Source of the DNA: Hofstenia miamia
Taxonomy: Eukaryota > Xenacoelomorpha > Acoela
DNA length: 64,000 nucleotides
Direction of reading: 5' to 3'
Assembly: GCA_004352715.1 (NCBI GenBank)
Contig: SCFE01000010.1
Location: forward strand, 253,926-317,925
The notes under the pieces were generated by a model, which saw only the letters and a program-made list of their open reading frames with translations, was not told where the DNA came from and searched no databases. Of this stretch, positions 1-12,996 are shown in pieces. The position numbers and the translations under genes are program-made. Within the stretch, counting starts at the first letter, position 1. Every line of letters starts with the position of its first letter.

Positions 1-437
1 GAAATAATAAACCTCTCATTTGATTCAACACGTACATGCACTTATATTTTGATTACACTGTGATGATACCATGCCATTGGCTAACACGAATGTCTGGTAA
101 TTACAGACTATTATTTAGTGAGGTGAGAACTAACAATGAAAATGAGATGTTTACTTTACTATGAGATAGAAATTAATAAGTGAGACAAATAGGGTAGCAC
201 CATGCACTAGTCGAGCACTAAACTGTTTCTAAAGATTCCGCTTCGGCTGGAAGCCATGTCAATTGGTCATCTTGGAACGAACTACCTAAAGTATAAAATA
301 CTTGGATGAATTACCAATGTTTATATTAGTTTATTTTCTCTTTACCTGTTTCTCCCAGAATCGGGGCTGTCGTTTCTATGGTAAACCTTCTGCAGAGTCA
401 ATGAGTTTCTAGTATAATTACAGCCCACGATTCTACA
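1..437 (+). repeat. Partial 5' LTR of copy 1
   Basis: The window opens at about LTR position 502, judged by alignment with 36015-36451. It ends in ATTCTACA immediately before the TGGCGACC primer site. It shares small variants (a TATGGTAAACC spelling, CAATGAG near the end) with the distal part of the LTR at 45749-46679. Confidence 0.93.
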
Positions 438-455
438 TGGCGACCATGAGAGGAC
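438..455 (+). other. Primer binding site, copy 1
   Basis: TGGCGACCATGAGAGGAC starts at the base after the LTR. Its complement ends in GGTCGCCA, which fits the 3' end of a eukaryotic tRNA-Arg (TCG type, from memory). Copies 2-4 read GACAGGAC where this copy has GAGAGGAC. Confidence 0.7.
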
Positions 456-875
456 GCTGACGTGATAACAACATATTCTTGGTTGTCTCTTTTGATGGTT
501 TGGATTTGGTTTTCGGTTTAGCTTTGGTGTTCGTCAGCTGGGATAGTTGTTTCCCCTGACGGCAATTGGATTTCAGTGCAAATCTACCAACTGATGTAGA
601 CGGATCCTTCTTCTCTCCATTGGGAGGGCAATCACGATTTTTCTGATATTTCTTTTAAGTGTTCTGCTTGATGTAAGTTTGTGTTTTACCTGTTACAATT
701 CTGTTTTTGTCTCAGTGCTTTATGTGTTGGATTTATTACCAATTGCTGCTGTAATCCCACATTTGGGTTTGGATTCTGTGATTTTTAGGAGCTGTGTGTT
801 TCTTCTGTGGTTGGGAAGTGCTCCCAAGTGTCTGTTATAATAGTTGTTATTTCTTGTTACTTTTCTTGTAGATTA

Positions 876-2630
876 ATGGATTCAAATCATACAGTTACTT
901 ATTCTCCTACTTTTGGGACTCCTCCAAGTGTCCCCTGTGTAAGCATTGGCAACCAGGACGTTGCCCCTTGCACCGTTGGATCGTTGTTAAATAACTTTTG
1001 CCCTCTGACTTCTCCTACCCAAACGTTGTCTCAACGTCAAGATCATCTAGCATCAACTAGTCCCTATGCATGCAGAGGTACTATTAGCCCTGATGTTCAG
1101 CGACGGCTTCGCAGAGTCTTGAATACACAAAATGCTCCTCCTATTCCGTTTCATCCTGATCATCGTAGTGACAATATAATGAATTCTTTGCCCTGTTGTG
1201 ACACTCAACAGATGGAAATCGAGCATTTGAAGGATGCTTTGTCACAGCAAGTTGCTATGAGAATGGACAGTGAGCGCCAGGTCAAGTCTCTTCAAGCTGA
1301 ACTGAATACTCAACATGTTGCCTACCAGAAGATGGAAATGAGAATGCTAGAGTCAACTGTTGCCCTGGAATTACAAATTCACGAGTTAAAAACTCAAATG
1401 GCTAAGTCAGAAGAAGCTAACCTTATGAAGCTCCCAGTTGACGAATTCGTTATGCATGCTACATTAAATGAAGCGTTAGGGGATTTTGCTGAGAAAATAA
1501 CTGAGAAATTCGCCCAGATGATTTGAGGTGGAACTGCAACCCCTGTTCCTTTGAATGCTCCTACACCTTCTCAGCATTATGAAAGTAGAAATATGGTTCC
1601 TCCTCCGTCAGTGTCGTCATGCGTAAATCCATTTGTTTCTTCTACTCCCACGTTTACGCAAGCATCTATTGCCACCGTTGTTACTCCTAATAGAGATCGA
1701 GAGTGCATTCCGACAAGTCCCGTGCAGCCACCACCTTGTGTTTCTGCCCGTACTAGCTCAAAGGAACATATGTCTGATGCCTTGAGTCCAGTCAATGCTA
1801 GTACTTCGGATCAGAGACCCTGATTTCGTCATTCGATTCTTCCTGCCAAGACTCCTGGACAAATACCAGTTCACAGTAAACACTCAGTTTTACCTAAGTT
1901 CATGGGACAGATTGACGCAGTCTCACAATCTTTTGAAGAATGGTTTTTCCTATTTGAGCTTCACATGAAACAATACAAAACCTCTCAAGAGGACGCAATG
2001 TCACAATTCCCACTGTACTTGATGCTAGATTGAAACATCAAGACTCCTTATCAATTATTAGTAGGATTTTTTGAGGATCATTACAAGGCTCCTCATATAA
2101 AACATCAGTACAAAATGCTGCTTTGTGATATGTCTTTTAAGCGAGGAGATGATATTTGAAATTACATCACGCAAGTCGAAAGACTCTTCCGATTGAGTAG
2201 TCTGTCTCCTGAGTACTCCAGGCATGATCTTTTCTCATATATCTGCCGAGGATTTCCTCCTTCAATCCGTAGTTGCCTGGAAATGAAATGTGATCCAGAA
2301 GAGAATTTGCATGAGATTATAAGAAAAGCTATTAGCGTAGTCTACATGATCTATAACTCCAATCGAATTGATAAGGATCTCTACAAGCTCTCTGGTAACA
2401 CCAGAAAAGTGGAGCAGACTAAAAAGACCATTCTAAAGAAGGAGTTCGACATGTCTTCAGTCAGGTGTTTCCGTTGTGGTGAAAAGGGGCACTTCAAATC
2501 AAATTGTAAAGCGAAGATTCAGATAGTTGCTGAAGGTGAGGGTTTTGTAGTTGACGAGCAGCCACCGGTTGCCTCTTCTTCCGACACCTTATTGGTAGAC
2601 TTAAACGAAACCGAGCCCCATTTAAATTGA
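876..2630 (+). pseudogene. gag: gag of copy 1 (capsid polyprotein, broken)
   Basis: The ATG at 876 is shared by all four copies and starts MDSN. Visible parts in order: a Ser/Thr/Pro-rich N-terminus, a long heptad-rich coiled coil (about residues 110-185), a Ser/Pro linker, the retrotransposon capsid domain (starting around SFEEWFFLFE), and a CCHC zinc knuckle (CFRCGEKGHFKSNC, CX2CX4HX4C). In-frame TGA codons lie at 1524 and 1821, with others near 2030 and 2156. Most correspond to CGA in a sister copy; the TGA at 1821 is present in all four copies. A 27-bp in-frame deletion sits near 2020. The reading frame otherwise stays open to the stop at 2628-2630. Confidence 0.9.
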
Positions 2631-2647
2631 CGGGAGCGCCGACTCCC
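2621..2647 (+). promoter_or_regulatory. Predicted -1 ribosomal frameshift site, gag/pol of copy 1
   Basis: TTTAAAT at 2621-2627 is phased T-TTA-AAT in the Gag frame and lies directly before the Gag stop TGA (2628-2630). GGGAG (2632-2636) can pair with CTCCC (2643-2647) across a 6-nt loop. Slipping back one base enters the Pol frame exactly. Confidence 0.75.
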
Positions 2648-5600
2648 TCAAAACGTGCACAGGACGTATTAGTGATCACCAATTTGATAAGGAAGAACCT
2701 AATTCCTGTGGAAATGAACGGAAGAATTATTAATGCTACTATTGATACCAGAGCTGCAGCTTCAATCATCAGTGATGAGTGTTGCAAGGATATCTGTTTC
2801 ACCCGTGAGTCTATCAACTCTTCAGCTGATATTAAACTTATTGATGCCTCCGGAAATGCAATATCTTTAAAAGGGAAATTAAAGAATGCTGCATTTAAGA
2901 TTCGCACAGAACAGTTCGAAGCAGATCTAATTGTCATTGATACTGCTAACCATCAGCTTCCGTACGACTTGATTTTGGGGAATGATTTTTTGGAGAAAAA
3001 TTCATGTGTAATTGATTATAAGAACAACACTATATCTATAAAGGACCAAGAAGCTACTCAGCTAGCTACAATTCCGGAGCGTGAAGTCGTGTTTAACTTA
3101 AAGGAGCCTGTTTTTCTGGAAGCTAAACATTGGACTAGAGTAGCAGTGTTCTCGAATTTGGAAACGAGTGGTGATGTGATGATCGTGGGCCAGAGGGGCA
3201 AATATATCAAAGGTATTTCTTTTTCACCTGACTTGTGCAAGGTAACCTCAGGAAAAACGTATGTTACCATTTTGAACGGATCGACACGTCCGGTGAAATT
3301 CAATGAATCTGATCTCCAAATAATCATATAGGCATAGGAGTTGAAAGCATTGAGACCTCATGTTTATTGAACATGCACAAACTATCACACAATGTGAATA
3401 TACTATGCAGACCGTTAAAATCCATATGTGGTAACATGAGACTATTTAATATCTTTATTACTGATACTGAGAAGAAGTCCCTTATCTCGATCTTGCGTAG
3501 TAAAAGTGAAGTCTTTAATTATGGGACAATTAGCGTGGGGCAGGCAATTGGGGAAGAGCATGTGATCGAGTTGAAACAGGAGAAGCCCATCCACTTACCT
3601 GTTCGCCAAGTTCCTGAAAACCTAAAGGCAGAGTATGAAAAAATTCTTAAAGATTTAATAGAAAGTGGAATTATTCAGGGAAGTAATAGTCCCTATGCAG
3701 CCCCCACTGTATTTATTAGACAAGGGGAAAAATTTTGGCTTTGTATCGATTTCCGGAAACTAAATGACATCACTATTAAGGATGCTTACCCCCTACCTCG
3801 AATTGAAGATCTCCTATATGATGCCAGCAAGTATAAGTTCTTCTCTTGCCTCGATCTATGTAAGGCCTATTGGCAGGTACTGATGTGTCAATCTGATATT
3901 CCGAAAACCGCCTTTATTACACCTTACGGTCTCTACGAATGGAAATATATGGCATTTGGATTATGTAATGCGCCTGCCACGTTTCAGCGCTATGTTACAA
4001 AGGTATTAACTAAGGATTCTAATGTTCTTGAACCAGGGATTTCCGCATACATCAATGATATCCTGGTTGCCAGCAATACTTTTGATGAACATTTAGAGAA
4101 ATTACAGAGAACCTTGGAGTTATTGCAGAAAGCTGGTCTCAAGGTGAACTGGAATAAATGCTCCCTAGCGCAGATTAAAGTTACATTTCTAGGTAGAGTG
4201 ATCAAGAATGGACGGATATCGATTAAGACCAATGCAAAACAGTTTCTAGAACGAATTGAAACACCTTGGAGTAGAAAAGATGTACAAAGGCTGATGGGAT
4301 TTCTGAATTATTACGGAATGTTCCTCCCTGATCTAGCCGAGAAGACGAAGTCGATAACTCAACTACTGAAAAAATCCAACGAGTTTAAATGGACGTGGAC
4401 TGAGCAAGAAGCATTGGAAGGGATCAAGTCTGAGTTACAAAAAATACCATCATTGAACACCCCAGATTATACAAAAGAATTCATTTTCGATTGCAATGCT
4501 AGTGCTGTCGCCATTAGTGGTGTATTGAGCCAAGAAATAAACTGCGCTGAATGTCCAGTACAGTACTTCAGCAGAAAACTACGAGCTGCTGAGAAAAACT
4601 ATGGCGCCACCAAGTGCGAAATGTTAGCGTTAGTAGAGTCATTAAAGAAGTTTCGATATTTCATTCTAGGGAGGAGATTCATAGTGTGCACCAACAACAG
4701 CGTGTTGGCTTGGCTCAAGAAGTTTTCAGGAGATTGATCCAATATAGTAGCCAGGTGGATAGAATACCTCAACGACTTTTCGTTTTCTATCAAGCATCGC
4801 CCTGGACGTTTACATTTAAACACTGATTATTGGACCGTGCTGCCAAGCTATGAATGAGATTTAACTGCCAATCCTCATCAGAGAAGAAATATCTGAGGAT
4901 GAGATCATCAGACACCAACAAAACGATCTTATTTTATCAGACATTATGAAGAGACTGAAGGACCCCTTTTTTCCTCTTTCACCAATGGCGGTAAAATATT
5001 ACAATTGATACAATTGGACAACAACTACGAAAGGTCTATTATATGTAAAAAGTCAAAACAACCGTCTTGCTATACCCAAATATTTTAAACGAGATCTTGT
5101 GAGGAGAGTACATGAGAAAGGTCACCTAGGTATCATTCAAACTGAAAAGACTTTCAATTCTAGATATGTCACTATCAGTATCAGAGCAACAGTGCAAGAC
5201 GTTATCAACAAATGTAAGAAATGTCTGCTAAATAATTCTGCTCACTTTCCAGAACAATGAGCCGAACTAGAATGTCGCGCTGCAACAGCCCCAAATGAGA
5301 TTGTCCACATCAATCTGGAGCAGCTGTCTCGTGATAATGAGGGGTTTCAGTATCTCTTAGTCCTCGTCAATCACTTCACTAAGTACGCCCATATCATTCC
5401 TATGGACAGCACACTTGCCGAAAAAGTAGCCGACAAGATATTAAAAGAGTGGATATTAAAGTATGGTCCTATGTCTCGTTTGGTATCAGATCGTGGTCCA
5501 CAATTCGAAAGTAATCTGATGAAAACTCTTATGACCGAATTGGAAATACTACATGATTTCACTACTGCATACCACCCTCAAGCAAATGGATTAGTGGAGC

Positions 5601-6471
5601 GATTAAACAGAACTTTGATAAAATTGATTAGAGTCGTGGTATCCCGAGCAGCAGGAAAAAACTGGCGACGAGTAATAGAGGGGGTCGAATTTTTTTAGAA
5701 TACCTCAGTTCACTCTACCACTGGGATAAGTCCTTTCAAAGCAATGTTTGGGCGAGAAGCTTTAACTTCTCTGTCTATGATGTACCCGAACTATTCTGAA
5801 ATGACATTAGAAAGATATGTAAACCAACTCTTAAGTGACATGCAAGAAATTCATTTAACTATAGTTCATAATACTAACCAGTCCTGCATCAGGCAGAAGC
5901 GAACATTTAATAAAAAATTATATGGCGAACCTCACCGCCGCGGTGACAAAGTATTCGCATATCTGCCGCATATCACAACTGATCACAATCAAGTTAGGAA
6001 ATTAGCCAACAACTATATGGCGAAGCTCACCGTAGTGGTGACAAAGTATTCGCATACCTGCCACGTGTCACAACTGATCACAATCAAGTCAGGAAATTAG
6101 CCAACAATTGGCAGGGACCATTCACAATAGAGAAAGTGCTCGACCACAACACCTATACACTTAGTAACGGGAGAACTGTACACTTCCAGAGATTAAAACG
6201 AGCAATTAAGGACATTGAAAATGTCATCATTGATGACAATAACGAATACACTTTAATTGATAATGGTGTTGATGAATACGCCACCTTTGATAATTTAACG
6301 GAATTTGTTGAGGAAAGCTTAGATGATACTGATTTTGAATCTGAAATAGTCGATAATTCTAGTTCACGAGTTTTGCCTGCAAGGCGCACTAGAGCTAATC
6401 AAACTTACGATCCCAATATTTGGGACCTTAATATTATGTTTAGGAATGAATCTGATAAGGAAGAAACATGA
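2627..6471 (+). pseudogene. pol: pol of copy 1 (PR-RT-RNase H-IN, broken)
   Basis: The Pol frame enters at 2627 from the frameshift site. The protease motif reads DTR instead of DTG. A TAG at 3329-3331 opens a patch (about 3325-3470) far more diverged from sister copies than its surroundings, and the frame shifts there. RT follows (CIDFRKLN, LCKAYWQV) with the catalytic YIDD changed to YIND (near 4050). RNase H has DCNAS and TNNS in place of DCDAS and TDNS. A TGA lies at 4735, then a deletion around 4860 removes the RNase H-IN spacer. The integrase keeps its second D and E (SDRGPQ, GLVERLNR) but has stops and a 95-bp tandem duplication. Confidence 0.9.
5919..6108 (+). repeat. 95-bp tandem duplication in the integrase C-terminal region of copy 1
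   Basis: TATATGGCGAA begins at 5919 and again at 6014, and both 95-bp units run to AGCCAACAA. Copies 2-4 have one unit. The two units differ at several positions. As 95 is not a multiple of three, the duplication shifts the frame. Confidence 0.9.
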
Positions 6472-9400
6472 GTCGCCAGCTCAGGCGACATGAAGGCGCT
6501 GAGGAGAACCCTATACCGTGTGGGCAATACGTAGCTCCACGCTTAGGTGAGCAGATAGCATCCACACCGTCCTCATCTCGCTACTCCGTGGGGGGATACG
6601 TACCTCCACGCATGCGAGCAGAGCTGGCACAATCACCTTCTAAAACTTTAAAACTTGAAAATTTACATACCCCTTTTAGTGTAATTCAACCTGTAAATAG
6701 ATCCCCTAAGAGTGATTCGATATCCCCCTCAACCTCAGATACTTCCGTTACATCCTCAGTTAGGTCTCAGAAAATGGAAGAACGCAAGAAAAAGATGTCT
6801 ACAGTTGGTGCAGATACCTTACACCCTTACTTTATAGCTCCACGTCGGGCAGTACATTACATACGCGATGACATTTCAGAGGCTACTCAGAATCAGTTAC
6901 GATGGACCTACAACACCAAAAAGTTAAGTTGTTCCATTGATATAATACCTTTCATAATCGACGCAGAAAAACGACCACTAATAAATTGTATTATTTGTTA
7001 TGACTCTGGCATGTTAGAAGAAATCAGCCGGTTATATTGGCGGAGCACAGTACATGTTTCTTTCGATGAAGATTTCTCTATACATAATCTCTGTAAGTTT
7101 TTAAATAGTGGCAGTACCATAAGAAGCTTTGATTTGGTAAATATTGATTTCCCAAACCTGTTGGTCATTTATTTTTTGAGAATTCATGAAGTGCAGGATG
7201 AGAATATAATGGAGCAGATAGAAATTGCATACCGCATAGCCAAAGTCGAAGGAATACGTTTAGTCATAGTCCTCCGAGAAGAACATGAGGAAAACATCCC
7301 CGAGGCGGTAGAAAGCTTACATTATAGAATGGAAAATTTCCTCATTCTCTACAGATCCGACTACAATCAGGTTTCAATGCCAAACTCGCACGCACAATCG
7401 GTCACAAAACTATTGCTTACAGATCTCTTGTTATGTGAAAAGATCCCTTCCCATAAAATAGCTGTTGATAAGAAATTAATAATTGACACCATACTCCAAG
7501 CACAAACTTTGGAACTGCTCAATGTCGCCACAATACATACTATAACGGATATGAGGATTAGCTTCGCATTTGCTCAAAGCGTTAAAACTTTAAAAGAAAT
7601 TCAGGATATTTGGTCAGACATAAAAGCCACTAAGAACCCCGAGTCCGACTGGCCCAACATTCACATTGAAAGCCCCAGTTCTCATTATCATCCGTCAGTC
7701 GAGAAAGTGTTAAGAGAAATTAAATTTTCTTACGAGATTCAGGATCGAAAAAATTTTAAATCCATGGTATTTTCAGAAGATAGAGTACCCGACATCTATG
7801 CAAGAGGTGCCATCTGGATTTTGTCCATTTATCTAACCAGAGATGCCCACCTGACATTGCCGATTGATCAAAATAAACGAAAATCTATGTCAAAATCAGC
7901 GGTCCATGAAATTGCAATATGTCCATTAACATGGAAAGTAAAAAACTGGCTTTTACACAAATGCGTGCTGCCTTTATCACCGTGTAAAACAAACCGAGCG
8001 ATGGATCACTACGAAAAATATTATGCCCGACTGGTGGGGGCGAGTAGTACAACAGGGAAGATGTTGATTGTTCTGATAAGTAACCGATTGGGAATTTGTC
8101 CTTCGGACATTAATATTTTTTCCGAAACTTTGAAGAAGTATATGTGGGGAGCCACTGCCAAAACTAAGTTCGCTATCTTTTCTTCAGAGAATGCGCCATT
8201 AAGTACCAGAAGATTAGTCGAAAGGAGACCTGGCTCCACAAAAACGTTTTTGGATCTTGTGAGAACAAGAGAAGTGATAGAAAAGAACGAAAAAATCTTT
8301 GAAGGACATCGACTCTCCTATCCAGAGTGCGGATATGGACAATTTGCAGAATCCACAAGACAAGTCAAGAAAGAAGGGAGAATAATTCCTATCACTATAT
8401 TTGAGCAGGTAATGAAGACCCCTGAGCAGTTCTTTAAAGAAGAAGAATTATTGGCTACATCATCAGTGCAATTATCTCCCCACATACGAGATCTCATTGA
8501 AAAGGTGAACTTAGAGAAATTCGGAGGATCACCGAAATCGACGCCTCAATGGTCCATTACTGAAAACAAGAGGATCCTCATGGTAGAACATGATCCAGCG
8601 GATTTTGATACAGGATTAACGGTTCAAGAGAGAGTACTAGTGGAAAACACCGAAAAGGATGTTCTGGGCATGATGAAATGGTGTTTAACTGAAATGTTTT
8701 TGAAAGAAGAGCTGGTCATTCTTCAATCTCCAGGGCGACAAGTAGCTTTGGACGTAGAATGCACCACTGCTCGAGTAAAGATTTCGACCAAGCAAATAGA
8801 GGATTTACGTGAATCTGGATTAAGGAATTGATTCTGGGACACGATTAAGCATGCACAGATCAATTATCCTGTGACCATAGGGACCGCCAGTCTACAAGCT
8901 AAATGTCGATTCGCCGATTTAGAAAACAACATCCGGAAAGAAAATTTGTTATGTATACCACCCCCCTGTGTGGAGACTCCACTGATTCAACCAAAATGGC
9001 GAGTTAAGAAGAATAAGAAAAAAGTATCAGCACATTTCCCTGATAAGATGAATTACGTAAGTACTGGCGCAGAAGCGAATAAAATGATGAGATCTGATGA
9101 ATATAATTCGGCGCGTGGTAAGTTATTAGCTGGAGATAACAAGGAGAGGATTTTTCTAGATGGAAAGTTAACAATCTGCGATATCTTCAATAAAGGAAGT
9201 GCTGTTAGTGAACAATTGAGGAAGATCCACAATGTCATCCAAACCACCGACCCTCGAGTATTAATTCTCTTTCAAGCAGCTGGCGATCTGATGTGGATCA
9301 ACAATGTGGAGACTACCACCAGATATTACGATGTGACGAAACATATTGAAATAATCACAATGATCCGAGCTGACGTTTCCGACCCAGATGAAATGACATT

Positions 9401-9834
9401 AACTCAGGTTCAGGAATTTTGTTCCCTCTTTATGGATCATGCGACGTATGGGGTCCCTGCGAGATGTGTTTGAACATTTTTACCCCGACACCCAGATCAG
9501 ATCAGAAGATGCTCACACCTCCGACACCGATGCGGTAATGACATTGATGATTGCTATGAAAGGTTTTCGCCTATATGAATGATTTCATGATACGTTCACT
9601 CGCCTTTTGAACAATTTATGAAGAAATTGTCCCATAAGCAATATGTTGCCGACGATCCATTATTTCAAGTTGAAAGATGAAGTGGTCACCCAGAGGGAGG
9701 TCTTAATGCAATTATCACGTGAGCCACAGTATGCCGAATTGGAACAATGGGAAGGAGAACTGGCAATGGAAATGGTGATGGCTACTCAACGCATAGTGTC
9801 AGGTCCCACTCTCCACCTGCTACTGCCAAATTAA
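6468..9834 (+). pseudogene. ORF3 of copy 1 (unknown protein, broken)
   Basis: The normal ORF3 start region is lost in a deletion of roughly 100 bp near 6485, and the remaining frame opens at 6468. It runs 787 codons to a TGA at 8829 (CGA in copy 4). It then continues in frame to about 9450, where a 2-bp deletion in a GACACG stretch shifts the frame. The tail at 9643-9834 is again recognisable. The protein is hydrophilic, without visible signal peptide, membrane helix or zinc knuckle. Its sequence follows copy 4 closely. Function unknown; see the entry at 42317-45730. Confidence 0.88.
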
Positions 9835-9841
9835 TTTGAGC

Positions 9842-9849
9842 AAGGGGGG
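9842..9849 (+). other. Polypurine tract, copy 1
   Basis: AAGGGGGG lies three bases before the LTR start at 9853, the usual place for priming plus-strand DNA synthesis. It comes directly after the ORF3 stop. Confidence 0.8.
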
Positions 9850-9921
9850 CTGTGTAGAGTCACTCAGGGAAACTTCGTGATTATTTAGTTGATTTTATTT
9901 GATTTTGTATTAACGTCAATA

Positions 9922-9929
9922 TGACGTCA
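9922..9929 (+). promoter_or_regulatory. CRE-like palindrome in LTR U3
   Basis: TGACGTCA, the perfect cAMP-response/ATF-CREB site, about 190 bp upstream of the TATA box. It is intact here and at 20160-20167 and changed to TGACATCA in both LTRs of copy 4. Function is inferred from the motif only. Confidence 0.45.
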
Positions 9930-10110
9930 GCATTATTTTATCTTAGTTATTTTGAGCCTAGGTTTATGAAAAGAACTCATGTCCCCTCAATGGTGCTAAA
10001 TGTGTTGCTCAAATTGAATTTGATTTGCGAGGGAAAATAATAACATGAACAACGAATGATTAACTGTTATTGTAAACTAAGACAGGTAGTTATTTATTGT
10101 TGTAACTATG

Positions 10111-10117
10111 TATAAAA
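10111..10117 (+). promoter_or_regulatory. TATA box in LTR 9853-10779
   Basis: TATAAAA at LTR position about 259, conserved in every complete LTR here. The likely core promoter of the element. Confidence 0.6.
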
Positions 10118-10779
10118 TGAGAAACGATGTTGAGAAAAGTTAATAGATTTTATCTAGCTTCAATTACTGTTCTCTCCATTACTTTACTTGGTATATTTTT
10201 ATTATGAAAATAATTGCTTAAGCTCGGCGACAATTTGGGAGTGCTTTCTGAAGGCACAGGACAACACGTAGCTCCTGGTGATCATTTGATCTTCCCAGCC
10301 CAAATTGTGGACTCATTAAGTTACGGATACGGATACGGCTAAGGAAATAATAAGCCTCTCGTTTGATTCAACATGTACATGCACTTATATTTTGATTACA
10401 CTGTGATGATACTATGCCATTGGCTAGCACGAATGTCTGGCAATTACAGACTACTATTTAGTGAGGTGAGAACTAACAATGAAAATGAGATGTTTACTTT
10501 ACTATGAGATAGAAATTAATAAGTGAGACAAATAGGGTAGCACCACGCACTAGTTGAGCACTAAACTGTTTCTAAAGATCCTGCTTCAGCTGGAAGCCAT
10601 GCTTGTTGGTCATCTTGGAATGAATTACCTAAAGTATCAAATACTTGGATGAATCACCAATGTTTATATTAGTTTATTGTTTCTTTACCTGTTTCTCCCA
10701 GAATCGGGGCTGTCATTTCTATGTAAACCTTCTGCAGAGTCAATAAGTTTCTAGTATAATTATAGCCCCAGATTCTACA

Positions 10780-10797
10780 TGGCGACCATGACAGGAC
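10780..10797 (+). other. Primer binding site, copy 2
   Basis: TGGCGACCATGACAGGAC, directly after the LTR. It fits a tRNA-Arg 3' end as described for copy 1. Confidence 0.72.
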
Positions 10798-11217
10798 ACT
10801 GACGTGATAACAACATCTTCTCGGTTGTCTCTTTTGATGGTTTGGATTTGGTTTTTGGTTTAGTTTTGGTGGTTGTCAGCTGGGATAGTTGTTTCCCCTG
10901 ACGGCAATTGGATTTCAGTGAAAATCTACCAACTGATGTAGATGAATCCTTCTTCTCTCCATTGAGAGGGCAATCACGATTTTTCTGATTTTTCTTTTAA
11001 GTGTTCTGCTTGGTGTAAGTTTGTGTTTTACCTGTTACAATTCTGTTTTTGTCTCAGTGCTTTATGTGTTGGAATTATTACCAAGTGCTGCTGTAATCCC
11101 ACATTTGGGTTTGGATTCTGTGATTTCTAGGAGCTGTGTGTTTCTTCTGTGGTTGGGAAGTGCTCCCAACTGTCCGTTATTATAGTTGTTATTTCTTGTT
11201 ACTTTTCTTGTTGATCA

Positions 11218-12996
11218 ATGGATTCAAATCGTACAGTTACTTATTCTCCTACTTTTGGGACTCCTCTGAGTATCCTCTGTGTAAGAGTTGGCAACCAGGA
11301 CGTTGCCCCTTGCACCGTTGGATCGTTGTTAAATAACTTCTGCCCTCTGACTTCTCCTACCCAAACGTTGTCTCAATGTCAAGATCATCTGGCATCAACT
11401 AGTCCCTATGCATACGGAGGTACCATTAGCCCCAATGTTCAGTGATGGCTTCGCAGAGTTTTGAATACCCAAAATGCTCCTCCTATTCCGTTTCATCCCA
11501 ATCATCAGATTGACAATGTGATGAATTCTTTGCCCCATTGTGATACTCAACAGATGGAAATTGAGCATTTGAAGGATGCTTTGTCACAGCAAGTTGCTAT
11601 GAGAATGGACAGTGAGCGCCAGGTCAAGTCTCTTCAAGCTGAACTGAATACTCAACATGTTGCGTACCAAAAGATGGAAATGAGAATGCTAGAGTCAACT
11701 GTTGCCTTGGAGTTACAAATTCACGAGTTAAAAACTCAAATGGCCAAGTCGGAAGAAGCTAACCTTCTGAAACTCCCAGTTGATGAATTCATTACGCATG
11801 CTACATTAAATGAAGCCTTAGGAGACTTTGCTGAGAAAATAACTGAGAAATTCGCCCAGATGATTCGAGGTGGAACTGCAACTCCTGTTCTTTTGAATGA
11901 TCCTACACCTTCTCAGCATGACGAAAGTAGAAATATGGTTCCTCCTCCATCAGTGTCGTCGTGCGTAAATCCGTTTGTTTCTTCTACTCCCACGTTTACA
12001 AAAGCAACTATTGCCGCTGTAGTGACTCCTAATAGAGATCAAGAGTGCATTCCGACAAGTCCCATGCAGCCACCACCTTGTGTTTCTGCACACACTAGTT
12101 CAAAGGAACATATGTCTGATGCCTTGAGTCCAGTCAATGCTAGTACTTCAGATCAGAGACCCTGATTTCGTCGTTCGATTCTTCCCGTTGAGACTCCTGG
12201 GCAAATACCAGATCACAGTAAACACTCAGTTTTACCTAAGTTTATGGGACAGATCGACGCCGTCTCACAATCTTTCGAAGAATGGTTTTTTCTATTCGAG
12301 CTTCACATGAAACAATACAAAACCTCTCAAGAGGACGCTGTGTCACAATTCCCACTGTACTTGAGTGGGCTTGCCTATAATCAATATATGATGCTGGATT
12401 GAAACATCAAGACTGATTATCAATTACTAGTGGGATTTTTTGAGGATCATTACAAGGCTCCTCATATAAAACATCAGTACAAAACGCTGCTTTGTGATAT
12501 GAGTTTTAAGCAAGGAGATGATATTCAAAATTACATCACGCAAGTCAAAAGACTTTTCCGACTGAGTAGTCTGTCTCCTGAGTATTCCAGGCATGATCTT
12601 TTCTCGTATATCTGCCGAGGGTTTCCTCCGTCAATCCGTAGTCGCCTGGAAATGAAATGTGATCCAGAAGAAAATTTACATGAGATTATAAGAAAAGCTA
12701 TTAGCGTAGTCTACATGATCTATAACTCCAATCGAATTGATAAGGATCTCTACGAGCTCTCTGGTACCACTGGAAAAGTGGATCAGACTAAAAAGACCAT
12801 TCTAAAGAAGGAGTTCGACATGTCTTCAGTCAGGTGTTTCCGTTGTGGTGAAAAGGGGCATTTCAAATCAAACTGTAAAGCAAAGATTCAGATAGTTGCT
12901 GAAGGTGAGGGTTTTTTAGTTGACGAGCCACCGGTTACCTCTTCTTCCAACACCTTATTGGTAGACTTAGACGAAACCGAGCCTCATTTAAATTGA
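11218..12996 (+). pseudogene. gag: gag of copy 2 (broken)
   Basis: Same architecture as the other copies: coiled coil, capsid domain, one CCHC knuckle. The start at 11218 gives MDSN. TGA codons lie at 11443 (CGA in copies 1 and 4), 12163 (the TGA present in all four copies) and about 12400 (CGA in copies 3 and 4). The frame is otherwise continuous to the stop at 12994-12996. Confidence 0.9.

Larger units (their letters stand above)
1..10779 (+). mobile_element. F1 LTR retrotransposon copy 1 (Ty3/gypsy type, decayed; 5' LTR cut by window edge)
   Basis: The order is LTR, primer site, Gag, -1 frameshift site, Pol (PR-RT-RNase H-IN), ORF3, polypurine tract, LTR. RT before IN is the Ty3/gypsy order. 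The right LTR (9853-10779) also serves as the left LTR of copy 2, so this is one unit of a tandem array. Every ORF has stops or frameshifts, and the protease and RT active sites carry substitutions (DTG to DTR, YIDD to YIND), so the copy cannot be autonomous. It has private deletions in gag, at the RNase H/IN junction and at the ORF3 start. Confidence 0.93.
9853..10779 (+). repeat. LTR shared by copies 1 and 2
   Basis: 927 bp, TGTAGA...TCTACA. The left side abuts the polypurine tract of copy 1 and the right side abuts the primer site of copy 2, so it is at once a 3' and a 5' LTR. It contains a CRE palindrome and a TATA box. The polyadenylation hexamer seen in other LTRs (AATAAA) reads AATAAG here. 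Confidence 0.95.

Noticed and set aside
1577-1795. Antisense ORFs over gag, pol and ORF3 (for example 2494-2937, 12935-13309, 16295-16531)
   Set aside because: They recur only because the sense strand is repeated, have no start context and look like shadows of the sense codon pattern.
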